Source of the DNA: Ventricola sp051883735
GTDB lineage: Bacteria > Bacillota > Clostridia > Christensenellales > Aristaeellaceae
Reading direction: 5' to 3'
Assembly (NCBI GenBank): GCA_051883735.1
Contig: JBJEUH010000077.1
Span: 4,043 to 68,042 of the forward strand
DNA: 64,000 bases
In this document: positions 8,957 to 16,476 of the stretch, piece after piece
Numbering within the stretch: the first letter of the stretch is position 1
Layout of the letters: every line of letters starts with the position of its first letter
The notes under the pieces: model-generated
Databases searched by the model: none
What the model was told of the DNA's origin: nothing
Seen by the model: only the letters and a program-made list of their open reading frames with translations
Translations under genes and position numbers: made by a program

Positions 8957-9922
8957 TTATTCCTCCTTGTCGTTTTTGAACATCTCCGCGCCCAGCAGCG
9001 CCACGCCGACCGCGTTGTCGCCAGAGAGCTCCGGCCTGGCAAAGCAGAGGCGGCAGTTCAGCCTGCGCTTTTTCGCGCGCACAGTCAGCATCTCGCGCAG
9101 CAGCAGCGACGAAGCCACGCCGCCCGCCAGCAGCGCCTGACGGCATCCCGTCCGCTCGCACGCCGCCTCAATCTGCCGCTCGATCGTCCTTGACAGGAAG
9201 TCAAAGACCTCGGCGGCGATCTGCGCACGGCTCATTTCGCCCTCGTCCAGCCAGCGCGCGACCTTGTTTTCCGCGCCAGCCATGCAGCAATCGACGCCCC
9301 TGACCGATACGCCGATCAGGCCCTGCGTCTTCCCCTGCCGCGCGCCCTCCATCGCCAGCTTCTCCAGAGACGGCCCCGCCGGGAACGGCAGATCCATCCT
9401 CACGCCCGTGCGGTCCACCAGCTGGCCCGCATGCAGGTCGAGGCTGCCGCCCAACAGCGAGAGATTGCCCGCCTCGCACAGCAGGATCTCCGTCGTGCCG
9501 CCGGACAGGTGCAGCGCCAGAAACGGCTGCGCCGGATCGATTCCCGAATCCACCATCGCCGCGCGCACGTGTCCCTCTTGATGGCTGACAGGATAAAAAG
9601 GCACGCGCAGCAATGCTGCCGCTGCGCGCGCCTGGCTCTCTCCTGCCCGGAACACGGGCATATACGACTCCTGTGCCGGTCTGGGCCGCGTGCTCGCGCT
9701 CACAGCGACGATTTCCGCCTGCGGCGCCTTGCGCATCACGTCCGAAATCATGTCCGGCAGGTTCTTCACATGCTGAAACAGCCCCTGGGACTGCATCAGC
9801 CCGCGCTCGCCCGCTTCAACCGTCAGAAGGCGGCGGGAGGAGGCGACAATCCTGCCCGACACGGCCGCCAGCGCAGCGGAGGTCGTGTAGCAGCTGGTGT
9901 CCATGCCCAGCACGACTTTCAT
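8957..9922 (-). CDS. TsaD/Kae1-like paralogue of unknown function
   Basis: This 321-residue ASKHA-fold protein resembles TsaD (formerly Gcp) but is divergent. It keeps the putative metal ligands HQEGH at residues 114-118, an ATP-loop LSGGTTEILL in place of the canonical GGHT, and the C-terminal GGVASSLLLREM and SGDNAVGVALLG. True TsaD makes the threonylcarbamoyl group of t6A37 in tRNA together with TsaB and TsaE, neither of which is encoded nearby. Clostridia often carry such a second homologue between nusB and folD. It overlaps nusB by 4 bases (ATGA). Whether it retains t6A activity cannot be decided here. Confidence 0.8.
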   Translation of the reverse strand: MKVVLGMDTSCYTTSAALAAVSGRIVASSRRLLTVEAGERGLMQSQGLFQHVKNLPDMISDVMRKAPQAEIVAVSASTRPRPAQESYMPVFRAGESQARAAAALLRVPFYPVSHQEGHVRAAMVDSGIDPAQPFLALHLSGGTTEILLCEAGNLSLLGGSLDLHAGQLVDRTGVRMDLPFPAGPSLEKLAMEGARQGKTQGLIGVSVRGVDCCMAGAENKVARWLDEGEMSRAQIAAEVFDFLSRTIERQIEAACERTGCRQALLAGGVASSLLLREMLTVRAKKRRLNCRLCFARPELSGDNAVGVALLGAEMFKNDKEE

Positions 9923-10323
9923 GCCTTCGCCGCCAGCTTTCTGCTGATCGTGCCCAGCACGCCGTTGACGAAGGGACAGGAGGACTCGCTTGAATACTTG
10001 CGGGTCAGCTCCACCGCCTCGTTGATGGAAACGGCCGCCGGCAGGGACGCATACTTCATCTCATACGCGGACAGGCGGAGGATCGCCAGATCCACGCGGG
10101 ACAGACGCGCGAGCGTCCAACCCCGCAGGCAGGCGGCAATCTCCGCATCCAGATCGGCCGCGTGCTCCTTCACGCCCGCGACCACCATGTCGATGTACGC
10201 GCGGTCGTTCTCGCCCGGCTCGTAGTCGATCAGATCGACGAGGGCCTGCGTTTCGCCCTCGCCGCCAAAGAGTTGTTCAAAGATCAGCTGCATCGCAGCC
10301 TCACGTGCAATAGGACGCGCCAT
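9919..10323 (-). CDS. nusB: Transcription antitermination protein NusB
   Basis: The 134-residue helical protein (MARPIAREAAMQLIFEQLFG) shows the NusB pattern ending in SINEAVELTRKYSSESSCPFVNGVLGTI. NusB binds boxA RNA with NusE (S10) and promotes antitermination of rRNA operons. The ATG at 10323 is preceded by GGAG at 10 bases; an upstream in-frame TTG is unlikely. It lies 49 bases downstream of the small membrane gene and overlaps the TsaD-like gene. Confidence 0.95.
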   Translation of the reverse strand: MARPIAREAAMQLIFEQLFGGEGETQALVDLIDYEPGENDRAYIDMVVAGVKEHAADLDAEIAACLRGWTLARLSRVDLAILRLSAYEMKYASLPAAVSINEAVELTRKYSSESSCPFVNGVLGTISRKLAAKA

Positions 10324-10372
10324 GTTTCTTTTGCTCCGATCCAAGTTGATGATTTGTCCGCGCCGGGAGAGT

Positions 10373-10606
10373 TCAATCCTCCTCGCGGCGGAAGAACAGA
10401 ATGATCCTGCGCACGAAGGCGGCCTTGTCCTTCACGCCGCCGATAAACGCGCCGACCAGACAGAACAGCCCGATGATCAGCGTCTTGCCCACGCCGATGG
10501 TCAGCAGCAGCAGCGCAAAGATCAGCCCGACCGCGATGCCGAAGACCGTGCACGGCACGGTGCCGGGAGTCAGCATCTGGGAAAGGAAGGTCTTCTTGTC
10601 CATCAT
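10373..10606 (-). CDS. Small DUF2273-type membrane protein
   Basis: This 77-residue protein has two hydrophobic segments (about residues 15-35 and 37-58) and a charged C-terminus (RRIILFFRREED). It matches the DUF2273 small membrane proteins that accompany Asp23/AmaP. Its start overlaps the amaP stop by 4 bases (ATGA), so it is translated together with amaP. The function is unknown; an envelope role with Asp23 and AmaP is inferred from the operon. Confidence 0.75.
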   Translation of the reverse strand: MMDKKTFLSQMLTPGTVPCTVFGIAVGLIFALLLLTIGVGKTLIIGLFCLVGAFIGGVKDKAAFVRRIILFFRREED

Positions 10607-11391
10607 GCGTCCTCACCCGCTTCTTCCTGCACAGCCGCTTCTCCGGCTTCGCTTTCCTCCTGCGCCGGCTCCCCGTCCGCCGCGGCGGCGGGCTCTTCGG
10701 CCTTCTCCACGATCTCCTCGACGGGCGCAGCCTGCGAGGGCACCTCGTCCACGGCCACCAGCAGCGGCTCGTTTTCCTTCGTGCCCACGAGCGGCTCCTG
10801 GCCCAGCAGGGACGCCGGAATCGCAAACGGAGACTCCGCGGTGTGCTCGTTGGCCGGAAGCGCGCCGTCCACAAACACGCGCACCTCCTCCACCTTCACG
10901 CCGGAGCAGGCCTCCAGATACCGCTTGATCTGCTTCTGCAGGGAAGAGATCGCCAGCGGCATGCTGATGTCGGACTGCAGGGCGACGTGCACGTCCACGC
11001 GCACGCTCTCCTCGTCGCTGGAGAGCGAAGAGGAGACGACCTTGATCTCCGGATGCTGGCCCAGGCAGCGCTGCACCAGCGCCTCCAGCGCCTTGACGGA
11101 GATGCGGACCATGCCGTTCTCGTTCTGCTGGAGCGCAAAATTGCTGGAGCGCTTCTTGGTCGGCGGCAGGGTCACATGAATCAGGCGGAGCGCGAGGATC
11201 GCCAGCACCACAGCGGCGGCGATCAGGGCGATCTTCACCTTGAAGGACATATTGGAAATGCGGCCCAGCAACAGCACGACCGGGTCAACGGTGATTTTTC
11301 CCAGCACCAGCGCAATCGCCGCCGCGGCGCCGCACAGCGCGACCAGCGCGCAGAACAATACCCAGAAACGATCTCTTACGGGATGCTTCAT
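10603..11391 (-). CDS. amaP: Alkaline shock response membrane anchor protein AmaP
   Basis: The 262-residue protein starts with two transmembrane helices (about residues 8-30 and 50-72), followed by a soluble Asp23-like domain (MVRISVKALEALVQRCLG to VKVEEVRVFVDG) and a long acidic alanine/glutamate-rich tail. AmaP anchors Asp23 at the membrane in Staphylococcus. It sits between asp23 and the DUF2273 gene. The acidic tail from about residue 200 is longer than usual and resembles the tail of the neighbouring Asp23 protein. Confidence 0.87.
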   Translation of the reverse strand: MKHPVRDRFWVLFCALVALCGAAAAIALVLGKITVDPVVLLLGRISNMSFKVKIALIAAAVVLAILALRLIHVTLPPTKKRSSNFALQQNENGMVRISVKALEALVQRCLGQHPEIKVVSSSLSSDEESVRVDVHVALQSDISMPLAISSLQKQIKRYLEACSGVKVEEVRVFVDGALPANEHTAESPFAIPASLLGQEPLVGTKENEPLLVAVDEVPSQAAPVEEIVEKAEEPAAAADGEPAQEESEAGEAAVQEEAGEDA

Positions 11392-11440
11392 CGCGTATTC
11401 CTCCTTGTGTTTTTCACTCGGCAGTCAGGCGCGCAGGGAT

Positions 11441-11986
11441 TCACTCCTGCTCGTCCTGCTCATCCTCGTCCGGCTCCTCCTGGGTGTCCACGAGCTCGAC
11501 CGTCACCGCCTGCTCCTCGGCATCCTCAGCGTCCTCGGCCTCGCTCTCGGCGGCGGCATGCTCCTCCTCTTCCTCCGCGCTGGTCAGCGCGGCCCTCTGG
11601 CTGAGCTGCATCTCCTGGTTTTCCTTTTCGAAGCTCACGCCCACGACATGCAGATCGACCTTTTCCACATGCAGGCCGGTCATGGACTCGATGGACTTGC
11701 GCACGTTCTCCTGCGCGTCGCGGCCAACCTTCTGGATCGGCATGCCGTAATCGACGGTCACGCTGACGTCGACGTTGACATCCTGGCCGTCCATGTCCAC
11801 GCGAACGCCGCGCGGCGGCTTGCTCTTGCCGATGAGGCCGGAAATCGAGCCCGCGCCCACGATGCCGGAAATGCCCTCCACCTCCGTGGTCGCGACGCTC
11901 ACGATGGTCGAAATGACTTCGTTGGCGTATGTGATCTGACCGTTGTCCTGATCCTTTTCCATATCAATGGTCATGTTTTCGCTCAT
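11441..11986 (-). CDS. asp23: Asp23/Gls24 family envelope stress response protein
   Basis: The 181-residue protein contains the Asp23 domain: ITYANEVISTIVSVATTEVEGI, then VDVSVTVDYGMPIQKV and VEKVDLHVVGVSF. The family is abundant near the membrane and is linked to alkaline and cell-wall stress. From about residue 135 the protein is a highly acidic tail of glutamate, aspartate and alanine. An ATG with GGGAGG 8 bases upstream sets the start, and a promoter is visible at 12014-12042, making it the first gene of asp23-amaP-DUF2273, possibly continuing into nusB. Confidence 0.92.
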   Translation of the reverse strand: MSENMTIDMEKDQDNGQITYANEVISTIVSVATTEVEGISGIVGAGSISGLIGKSKPPRGVRVDMDGQDVNVDVSVTVDYGMPIQKVGRDAQENVRKSIESMTGLHVEKVDLHVVGVSFEKENQEMQLSQRAALTSAEEEEEHAAAESEAEDAEDAEEQAVTVELVDTQEEPDEDEQDEQE

Positions 11987-12013
11987 AAAAGCACCTCCCT
12001 ATGGTTATTCATT

Positions 12014-12042
12014 AGTATAGCAGATTTTTGTCCGGTGCACAA
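12014..12042 (-). promoter_or_regulatory. SigA promoter of the asp23 operon
   Basis: On the minus strand TTGTGC (12037-12042) and TATACT (12014-12019) are separated by 17 bases. The promoter begins within 10 bases of the end of spoIIIAH, so it gives vegetative expression to the asp23 genes independently of the sporulation operon. Confidence 0.75.
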
Positions 12043-12051
12043 TCTTCTCAT

Positions 12052-12564
12052 TCATTTTTTTGAAAGAATGATTTTCACGCATTCCGGCGCCAGTCCCGTC
12101 TGCGTCGCTGCCGCGTCGATGATTTGCACGCGGCTGCGCTCGTTTTCCGCCGCCTGCCAGGGGATGATCACCGCCGCGCTGTCCTCGCCGAGCACCACGG
12201 CCGCGTCGCCGAAGCCCATGTGCGCCAGCAGCGCCGTCAGCGCCGCCTCCTGCTCCATCCGTTTGGCCAGCGCCGTCTTTTCCTTCAGGGCCTCGTCCCT
12301 TGCGCCCGCGCCCGCGCTTGGATCGTCGATCACGCTCTGCACGAGCGCGAGCGCCTGTTCCCGTTCCTGCCGCAGCCTGTCCTGCGTCTCCTCAAGCGAG
12401 GAGGCGCCAAGCGCGCTCTCGCTGATCGTCTCCACCGCCACCGGCACGCTCACCGCCGAGGCCGGCGGCTGCTTCGCGCCCCAATAGCTGCACGCCGCCA
12501 GCAGCGCGACCAGCGCCGCGCAGCCCGCCGTGCGCATGCGGCGCGCCGCCTGTTCCCTGCTCAT
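12052..12564 (-). CDS. spoIIIAH: Stage III sporulation protein AH
   Basis: SpoIIIAH is the mother-cell membrane protein that binds forespore SpoIIQ across the two membranes. This 170-residue version has one N-terminal membrane segment (about residues 10-30), a coiled-coil-prone region (LRQEREQALALVQ) and a C-terminal ring-building-motif domain ending APECVKIILSKK. It is shorter than the Bacillus protein of about 218 residues, mainly in the linker. The ATG lies 4 bases after the spoIIIAG stop, with GGGAGGA inside the end of spoIIIAG. Confidence 0.9.
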   Translation of the reverse strand: MSREQAARRMRTAGCAALVALLAACSYWGAKQPPASAVSVPVAVETISESALGASSLEETQDRLRQEREQALALVQSVIDDPSAGAGARDEALKEKTALAKRMEQEAALTALLAHMGFGDAAVVLGEDSAAVIIPWQAAENERSRVQIIDAAATQTGLAPECVKIILSKK

Positions 12565-12568
12565 CCGC

Positions 12569-12955
12569 TCATCTTCCTCCCGTCACAACGCTCACCGACG
12601 AAGCCGGCAGCCCCAGCAGCGCGCAGACCGCCTGCCTCAGCTCCATCTCCACCAGCGGATCGTCCGCGCCCTGCGCCACGACAACCGCCCCGCAGGGCAC
12701 GCTCTCGCTGGCGGCTGCGCCGAACGCGCCGCCGGATGCTGTGACCTCGCGGGTGCGGATCGTCACCTCCACCTGCCCCGCGCCCTCCATGCATGAGAGC
12801 GTTTGGGCCAGGCGTGTTTCCAGCGGCGAGGCGCCCGTCCGCCGTCCGGCCGCCGCCAGCCAGGCGAGCAGCAGCGCCGCCGCAAGCAGCGCTGCCGCCT
12901 GCGGCGTAAGCGCCGCGCGCAGCCTCGAAAGGACGTCCTTCAAGCGCCTCACCAT
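12569..12955 (-). CDS. spoIIIAG: Stage III sporulation protein AG (compact form)
   Basis: The 128-residue protein has one membrane helix (about residues 18-36) followed by a ring-building motif (LETRLAQTLSCMEGAGQVEVTI, with a closing strand near VSVVTGGR). In Bacillus, SpoIIIAG is about 229 residues and carries a large beta-rich insertion between the strands of this motif; here only about 17 residues join the strands, so the insertion is essentially absent. It should form a ring in the mother-cell membrane of the feeding-tube complex. It follows spoIIIAF after 7 bases. Confidence 0.88.
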   Translation of the reverse strand: MVRRLKDVLSRLRAALTPQAAALLAAALLLAWLAAAGRRTGASPLETRLAQTLSCMEGAGQVEVTIRTREVTASGGAFGAAASESVPCGAVVVAQGADDPLVEMELRQAVCALLGLPASSVSVVTGGR

Positions 12956-12962
12956 CCATCCC

Positions 12963-13169
12963 TTATTTCACCAGAATCCCGAATATGCGCATCAGGTCGT
13001 TCTGCGCGGCCAGCTGCTCCGCCAGCTCGTGCGCGCCGGAGAGCACCAGATGCAGCATCAGCAGCCCGCCGAGCATCCTGAGTCCGCCCTGCCCGTCCGT
13101 CTCCCCGATCGCCATCTGCATGAGCGCACAGACCGCGCACAGCGCGCAAAGCCGCGCAATCAGCGTCAT
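12963..13169 (-). CDS. spoIIIAF: Stage III sporulation protein AF, membrane part only
   Basis: At the spoIIIAF position of the operon there is a 68-residue protein made almost entirely of two hydrophobic helices (LIARLCALCAVCALMQMA and LRMLGGLLMLHLVLSGAHEL). Bacillus SpoIIIAF is about 206 residues, with two N-terminal helices followed by a soluble domain. The soluble domain is absent here, and no room remains before spoIIIAG, so this is a short version and not a frameshift visible in the sequence. I rely on position and topology for the name. Confidence 0.7.
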   Translation of the reverse strand: MTLIARLCALCAVCALMQMAIGETDGQGGLRMLGGLLMLHLVLSGAHELAEQLAAQNDLMRIFGILVK

Positions 13170-13191
13170 CAATTTGCTTCCCCCTCCCTCG

Positions 13192-14352
13192 CTATCTCAG
13201 CATCACCGTCAGGTTGCCCACCAGCAAAAGCTGCACGATCAGCAGAAAGTACATCGTGCCCACGCACAGCATCGTGATCAGAAACAGCACGATCGTCCGC
13301 GAGAAATCCCCGATCGCGCGCACGATCTCCCCGTCGGCCACCGGCTCGAGCAGCGCCGCGCTCAGCTTCATCACGAACACCACCGCCAGCGTGCGCATGA
13401 GCGGCCCCAGGATGGCGCCCAGAAGCGCCAGCACCGCCGCCACGCCCAGCGCGTTCTTGACGATCAGCGTGCAGCCCACGAGCGTGTCCATCGTGTCGGA
13501 GAACATGCCGCCCACCACCGGCACAAAGTTGTCCACCGCATATTTGGCCGCGCGGATCACCACGCCGTCAATCGACGCGCTGCACACGCCTTGAAGCGAC
13601 ATCGCGCCCAGAAACACCGTGAAGCTCACGCCCAGCAGCCAGCACACGACGCTGCGCAGCAGCTGCGCCATGCGCGTCAGGTGCGCCCTGTCGGACAGAT
13701 GGTTGACGGCCGTCACCGCGCAGGTGCACATCACCAGCCGCAGGATCACCTCCCTCGCCAGGAACACCATGCTGCCCGAGGCCGCCACGACCATCGGATG
13801 CAGGAACGCCGAGGACGCGTTGCCGCCCAGCGCCGTGAGCAGCGTGAGCAGCAGCGGCAAGAGCTTGTCCATCCGCTCCGTCATCGCCGTGATCGTCTCG
13901 CGCGTGTGCTCAAGCTCCGAGAACACGAGCAGCATCACCGGAATCAGGATCAGCATGAAGCACACGCTGCGCGAGAGCGAGGACAGCGCGTCCCTCTGCG
14001 CGCCGAGCGTGTGCAGCAGGATGCTGGAGAGCAGCACCGGCAGCATGAGCGAGAGCATCAACGCCCCGAGGCCGTGCAGCGCCTCGCCGAACGCGCCGAG
14101 CACCCCGGCGAGCATCTCCTCCGGCGAGATCGTCTCGCCCGAGGCGAGCGCGAGGACCGCGTCCTTCACGCCCATGCGCCCAGGGAAGCCGGGAATCTCC
14201 ATCTCCTCAAGGGGCGAAAAATTAAGCCCCGCGACCACCTCGCCGATCGTCTCCTGCACGCGCTGCGCTGCAGCGTCCGCCTCCTGCGCCCGCACGGCGC
14301 ACGGCGGCAGGCACAAAAGCGCCGCCGCGCAAATCAGGATCCATCGTCTCAC
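13192..14352 (-). CDS. spoIIIAE: Stage III sporulation protein AE
   Basis: The 386-residue protein begins with a signal-like segment (MRRWILICAAALLCLPP) and then has a hydrophilic region (FSPLEEMEIPGFPGRMGVKDA) and about eight membrane segments, matching SpoIIIAE. It is a core membrane part of the mother-cell to forespore channel. The start is a GTG at 14352 that overlaps the spoIIIAD stop (GTGA); upstream in-frame sequence is the out-of-frame shadow of spoIIIAD and is not part of the gene. Confidence 0.92.
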   Translation of the reverse strand: MRRWILICAAALLCLPPCAVRAQEADAAAQRVQETIGEVVAGLNFSPLEEMEIPGFPGRMGVKDAVLALASGETISPEEMLAGVLGAFGEALHGLGALMLSLMLPVLLSSILLHTLGAQRDALSSLSRSVCFMLILIPVMLLVFSELEHTRETITAMTERMDKLLPLLLTLLTALGGNASSAFLHPMVVAASGSMVFLAREVILRLVMCTCAVTAVNHLSDRAHLTRMAQLLRSVVCWLLGVSFTVFLGAMSLQGVCSASIDGVVIRAAKYAVDNFVPVVGGMFSDTMDTLVGCTLIVKNALGVAAVLALLGAILGPLMRTLAVVFVMKLSAALLEPVADGEIVRAIGDFSRTIVLFLITMLCVGTMYFLLIVQLLLVGNLTVMLR

Positions 14353-14741
14353 CTGAGCACATCCACCGCCATCTGCGTCAGCTCCATGAACACCGGCACC
14401 GCCACGCCCAGCAGCGCGATGCGCCCGCAGAACGCCGCCCGCCGCGCGATCGACGGTGCGTCCATGTCCTGACAGGCCTGCACGGCCAGCTGCGTCACCA
14501 GCACGATGCCCATCGCCTTGAGCATGATCCGGTAATACTGCGCGTCCAGCCCCAGCGACTGGAGAAACGCGCGGATCGTCTCGACAACCCCGCTGATGCC
14601 CGGCAGCACGAGCCCCATCACCAGCACGCCGAAGGCGATCGACAGCAGCCCCGCCATCTGCGGGTGCATCTGCCGCAGCACCATCACCATCGAGGCAGCC
14701 AGCAGACAAAAGCCGATCAGCCGAAGCCATTCCATGCGCAT
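14349..14741 (-). CDS. spoIIIAD: Stage III sporulation protein AD
   Basis: This 130-residue protein has four hydrophobic segments and the conserved pattern of SpoIIIAD, including LPGISGVVETIRAFLQSLG and YYRIMLKAMGIVLVTQLA. It is a polytopic component of the SpoIIIA complex in the engulfing membrane. An ATG two codons downstream (14735) has better spacing to the GGGGG site and may be the true start. It lies 14 bases after spoIIIAC. Confidence 0.92.
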   Translation of the reverse strand: MRMEWLRLIGFCLLAASMVMVLRQMHPQMAGLLSIAFGVLVMGLVLPGISGVVETIRAFLQSLGLDAQYYRIMLKAMGIVLVTQLAVQACQDMDAPSIARRAAFCGRIALLGVAVPVFMELTQMAVDVLR

Positions 14742-14755
14742 CCCCCGCTTTCCGT

Positions 14756-14953
14756 TCAGTACAGGCCGAAGATGCTCTTGACGTTGTTGAGCAGCTGCGC
14801 GATGAGATCGACCACCAGAAACAGGACCACCACCAGCCCCGCCACGGAGGAGAGCACCGCGATGTCGTCCCTGCCCGCCTTTTGGAGCACCTGGTTGACG
14901 GCGAAGATGAGGATGCCCACGCCGGCGATCTGGAACAGCAGATCGATGTTCAT
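14756..14953 (-). CDS. spoIIIAC: Stage III sporulation protein AC
   Basis: The 65-residue protein with two transmembrane helices (MNIDLLFQIAGVGILIFAV and VLSSVAGLVVVLFLVVDLI) is characteristic of SpoIIIAC in length and sequence. It sits between spoIIIAB and spoIIIAD with gaps of 14 bases on each side and is part of the SpoIIIA transport complex. Confidence 0.94.
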   Translation of the reverse strand: MNIDLLFQIAGVGILIFAVNQVLQKAGRDDIAVLSSVAGLVVVLFLVVDLIAQLLNNVKSIFGLY

Positions 14954-14967
14954 CTCTTTCCCTCCCG

Positions 14968-15495
14968 CTAAATCAGAATCAGGAATGCCGCCGCGCCCAG
15001 CGAGACGCCCAGCGTGCGGATGAGCTGGGCGCGCCGCCCGCTCTCCCGCTCCAGCTCCTCCTCGCGCGCGCGCAGCCGTTCGTCCGCGCTGTCGATCAGG
15101 CGGATCTGCTCCGGCAGGCGCGTGCGCCCCAGCTCGGCGATCACGCCCTCAAACGCCGCGCGGTCCTCCTCGCTGAGCACGCCGTATCCCGGCAGGCGCG
15201 CCGTCTCCCCGGCAAAGAGCAGCATGAGCTGCGGGCTGCTGCATGTGCGCAGGCGGGCCGCGCAGCTGTGAAGAAGGCGCGTCAGCTCCCGCTCCTGCGG
15301 CGTGGCGCGCAGGTCGATGCGCTCCAGCAGCGCGGGCAGCTCCGGCTGCTCGTAGCGGATGATCCCGTTCATCCGAAGCAGACAGCGCCGCATCGCGCGG
15401 ATCCAGCGCACGCGCCGCTTCTCACCGTCCGAGAGCAAAAAGCCGATCGCGCTGATTCCGATCATCGCCATCACGGCCACATCCCAGCTGACCAT
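14968..15495 (-). CDS. spoIIIAB: Stage III sporulation protein AB
   Basis: This 175-residue protein has an N-terminal membrane helix (AVMAMIGISAIGFLL), a helical soluble domain and a C-terminal membrane helix (LGVSLGAAAFLILI), the SpoIIIAB layout with a type II secretion F-like fold. The start MVSWDVAV at 15495 is chosen because the first helix must be included; it overlaps the end of spoIIIAA by 74 bases, which is unusually long. A shorter start at an internal ATG would shorten the first helix. Confidence 0.9.
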   Translation of the reverse strand: MVSWDVAVMAMIGISAIGFLLSDGEKRRVRWIRAMRRCLLRMNGIIRYEQPELPALLERIDLRATPQERELTRLLHSCAARLRTCSSPQLMLLFAGETARLPGYGVLSEEDRAAFEGVIAELGRTRLPEQIRLIDSADERLRAREEELERESGRRAQLIRTLGVSLGAAAFLILI

Positions 15496-16372
15496 GTTGA
15501 TCTCCCTCCATCTCTTTGCCCGCTTCATCGTACGCCGCAAGCACGCTGCCATGGTGTCCCAGCAGGATGTAGCGGTCAAACGCCCGCTCCCGCATCAGCC
15601 GCCGCAGAGCCGGCCGCCCCTTTGCGTCCTCCATGCCGCCTGCGTGTGCGGAGGCGAGCACGCCCACGCCGCAGCGCGCCGCATCAAGCAGCGCGTCCGC
15701 GTCCTCCTGCCGGCCGATCTCGTCCGTCACGATCACCTGCGGCGCCATGCTGCGCAGCAGCATCCCAAACGCGCGCGCCTTGTCCGCGCCGCAGAGCACA
15801 TGCAGCCTCAGCCCCTGCCGCGCGCCGAACAGCTCCTCCCGCTCGTCCGCCACGGCGACGCGCAGTCCCTTTTCCTCCGCCAGCCAGAGCGACGCGTCGC
15901 GCAGCACCGTCGTCTTGCCGCAGCCGGGCGGGCCCAGCAGCAGCACGCGCCGCGCCAGATCGCCCGACCCCAGCAGATACGGCCTGACCGCCCGGCTCGC
16001 GCCCGGCACGTCGCGGCTGATGCGGATGCACACGGAGGAAACCCCGCTCATCCGCCACACGCCGTCCTCCTGCGTCATTCTCCCGCACACGCCCGCCCGG
16101 TGGCCGCCCGCAATCGGGATGTATCCCTGCGCCATCTGGTGCTCGCAGCTGTACAGCGCGTAGCCGCACAGCGCGGCGAGCAGGCTGTCCATCTGCGCCG
16201 GGTCGATACAGACATCCGTGACCCGGCATTCGCCGCCGAGCGACAGCTCCGCCGCCCTTCCCGCGTAGATGCGGATCTCCTCCAGCCGCGCCGCCTCCCG
16301 CGCGCCCAGCGCATGAAGCGCGGCGGCCAGCGGCGGCGGCAGACGCGGGCAAAGCTGCTCCCTAAAGGGCAT
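15422..16372 (-). CDS. spoIIIAA: Stage III sporulation protein AA (ATPase)
   Basis: SpoIIIAA is a secretion-type ATPase that powers the SpoIIIA channel. The 316-residue protein has a Walker A motif (LLGPPGCGKTTVLRDAS), a Walker B region (VIVTDEIGRQEDADAL) and the N-terminal family region (LEEIRIYAGRAAELSLGG). The ATG at 16372 is preceded by GGAGGAG at about 5 bases. It is the first gene of spoIIIAA-AH. The last 24 residues are encoded by the region that overlaps spoIIIAB. Confidence 0.94.
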   Translation of the reverse strand: MPFREQLCPRLPPPLAAALHALGAREAARLEEIRIYAGRAAELSLGGECRVTDVCIDPAQMDSLLAALCGYALYSCEHQMAQGYIPIAGGHRAGVCGRMTQEDGVWRMSGVSSVCIRISRDVPGASRAVRPYLLGSGDLARRVLLLGPPGCGKTTVLRDASLWLAEEKGLRVAVADEREELFGARQGLRLHVLCGADKARAFGMLLRSMAPQVIVTDEIGRQEDADALLDAARCGVGVLASAHAGGMEDAKGRPALRRLMRERAFDRYILLGHHGSVLAAYDEAGKEMEGDQHGQLGCGRDGDDRNQRDRLFALGR

Positions 16373-16410
16373 GGCATCTCCTCCAAACCTGGGCGCGCCA
16401 TTTCCGCCCA

Positions 16411-16440
16411 AACAGAAAACGCAGAGCGCCGTGCTCTGCG
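16411..16440 (-). terminator. Intrinsic terminator after thiI
   Basis: On the minus strand CGCAGAGC-ACGGC-GCTCTGCG makes an 8-bp hairpin followed by TTTTCTGTTT. It separates thiI from spoIIIAA, so the sporulation operon must have its own promoter in the short interval; no clear SigE promoter was recognised there. Confidence 0.85.
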
Positions 16441-16476
16441 TCTATCCTATGACGGGTTTTTCCCTTTTAGGCCCGC

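Noticed and set aside
16373..16476. SigE promoter for the spoIIIA operon
   Set aside because: No convincing -35/-10 pair could be found; the only partial match overlaps the thiI terminator.
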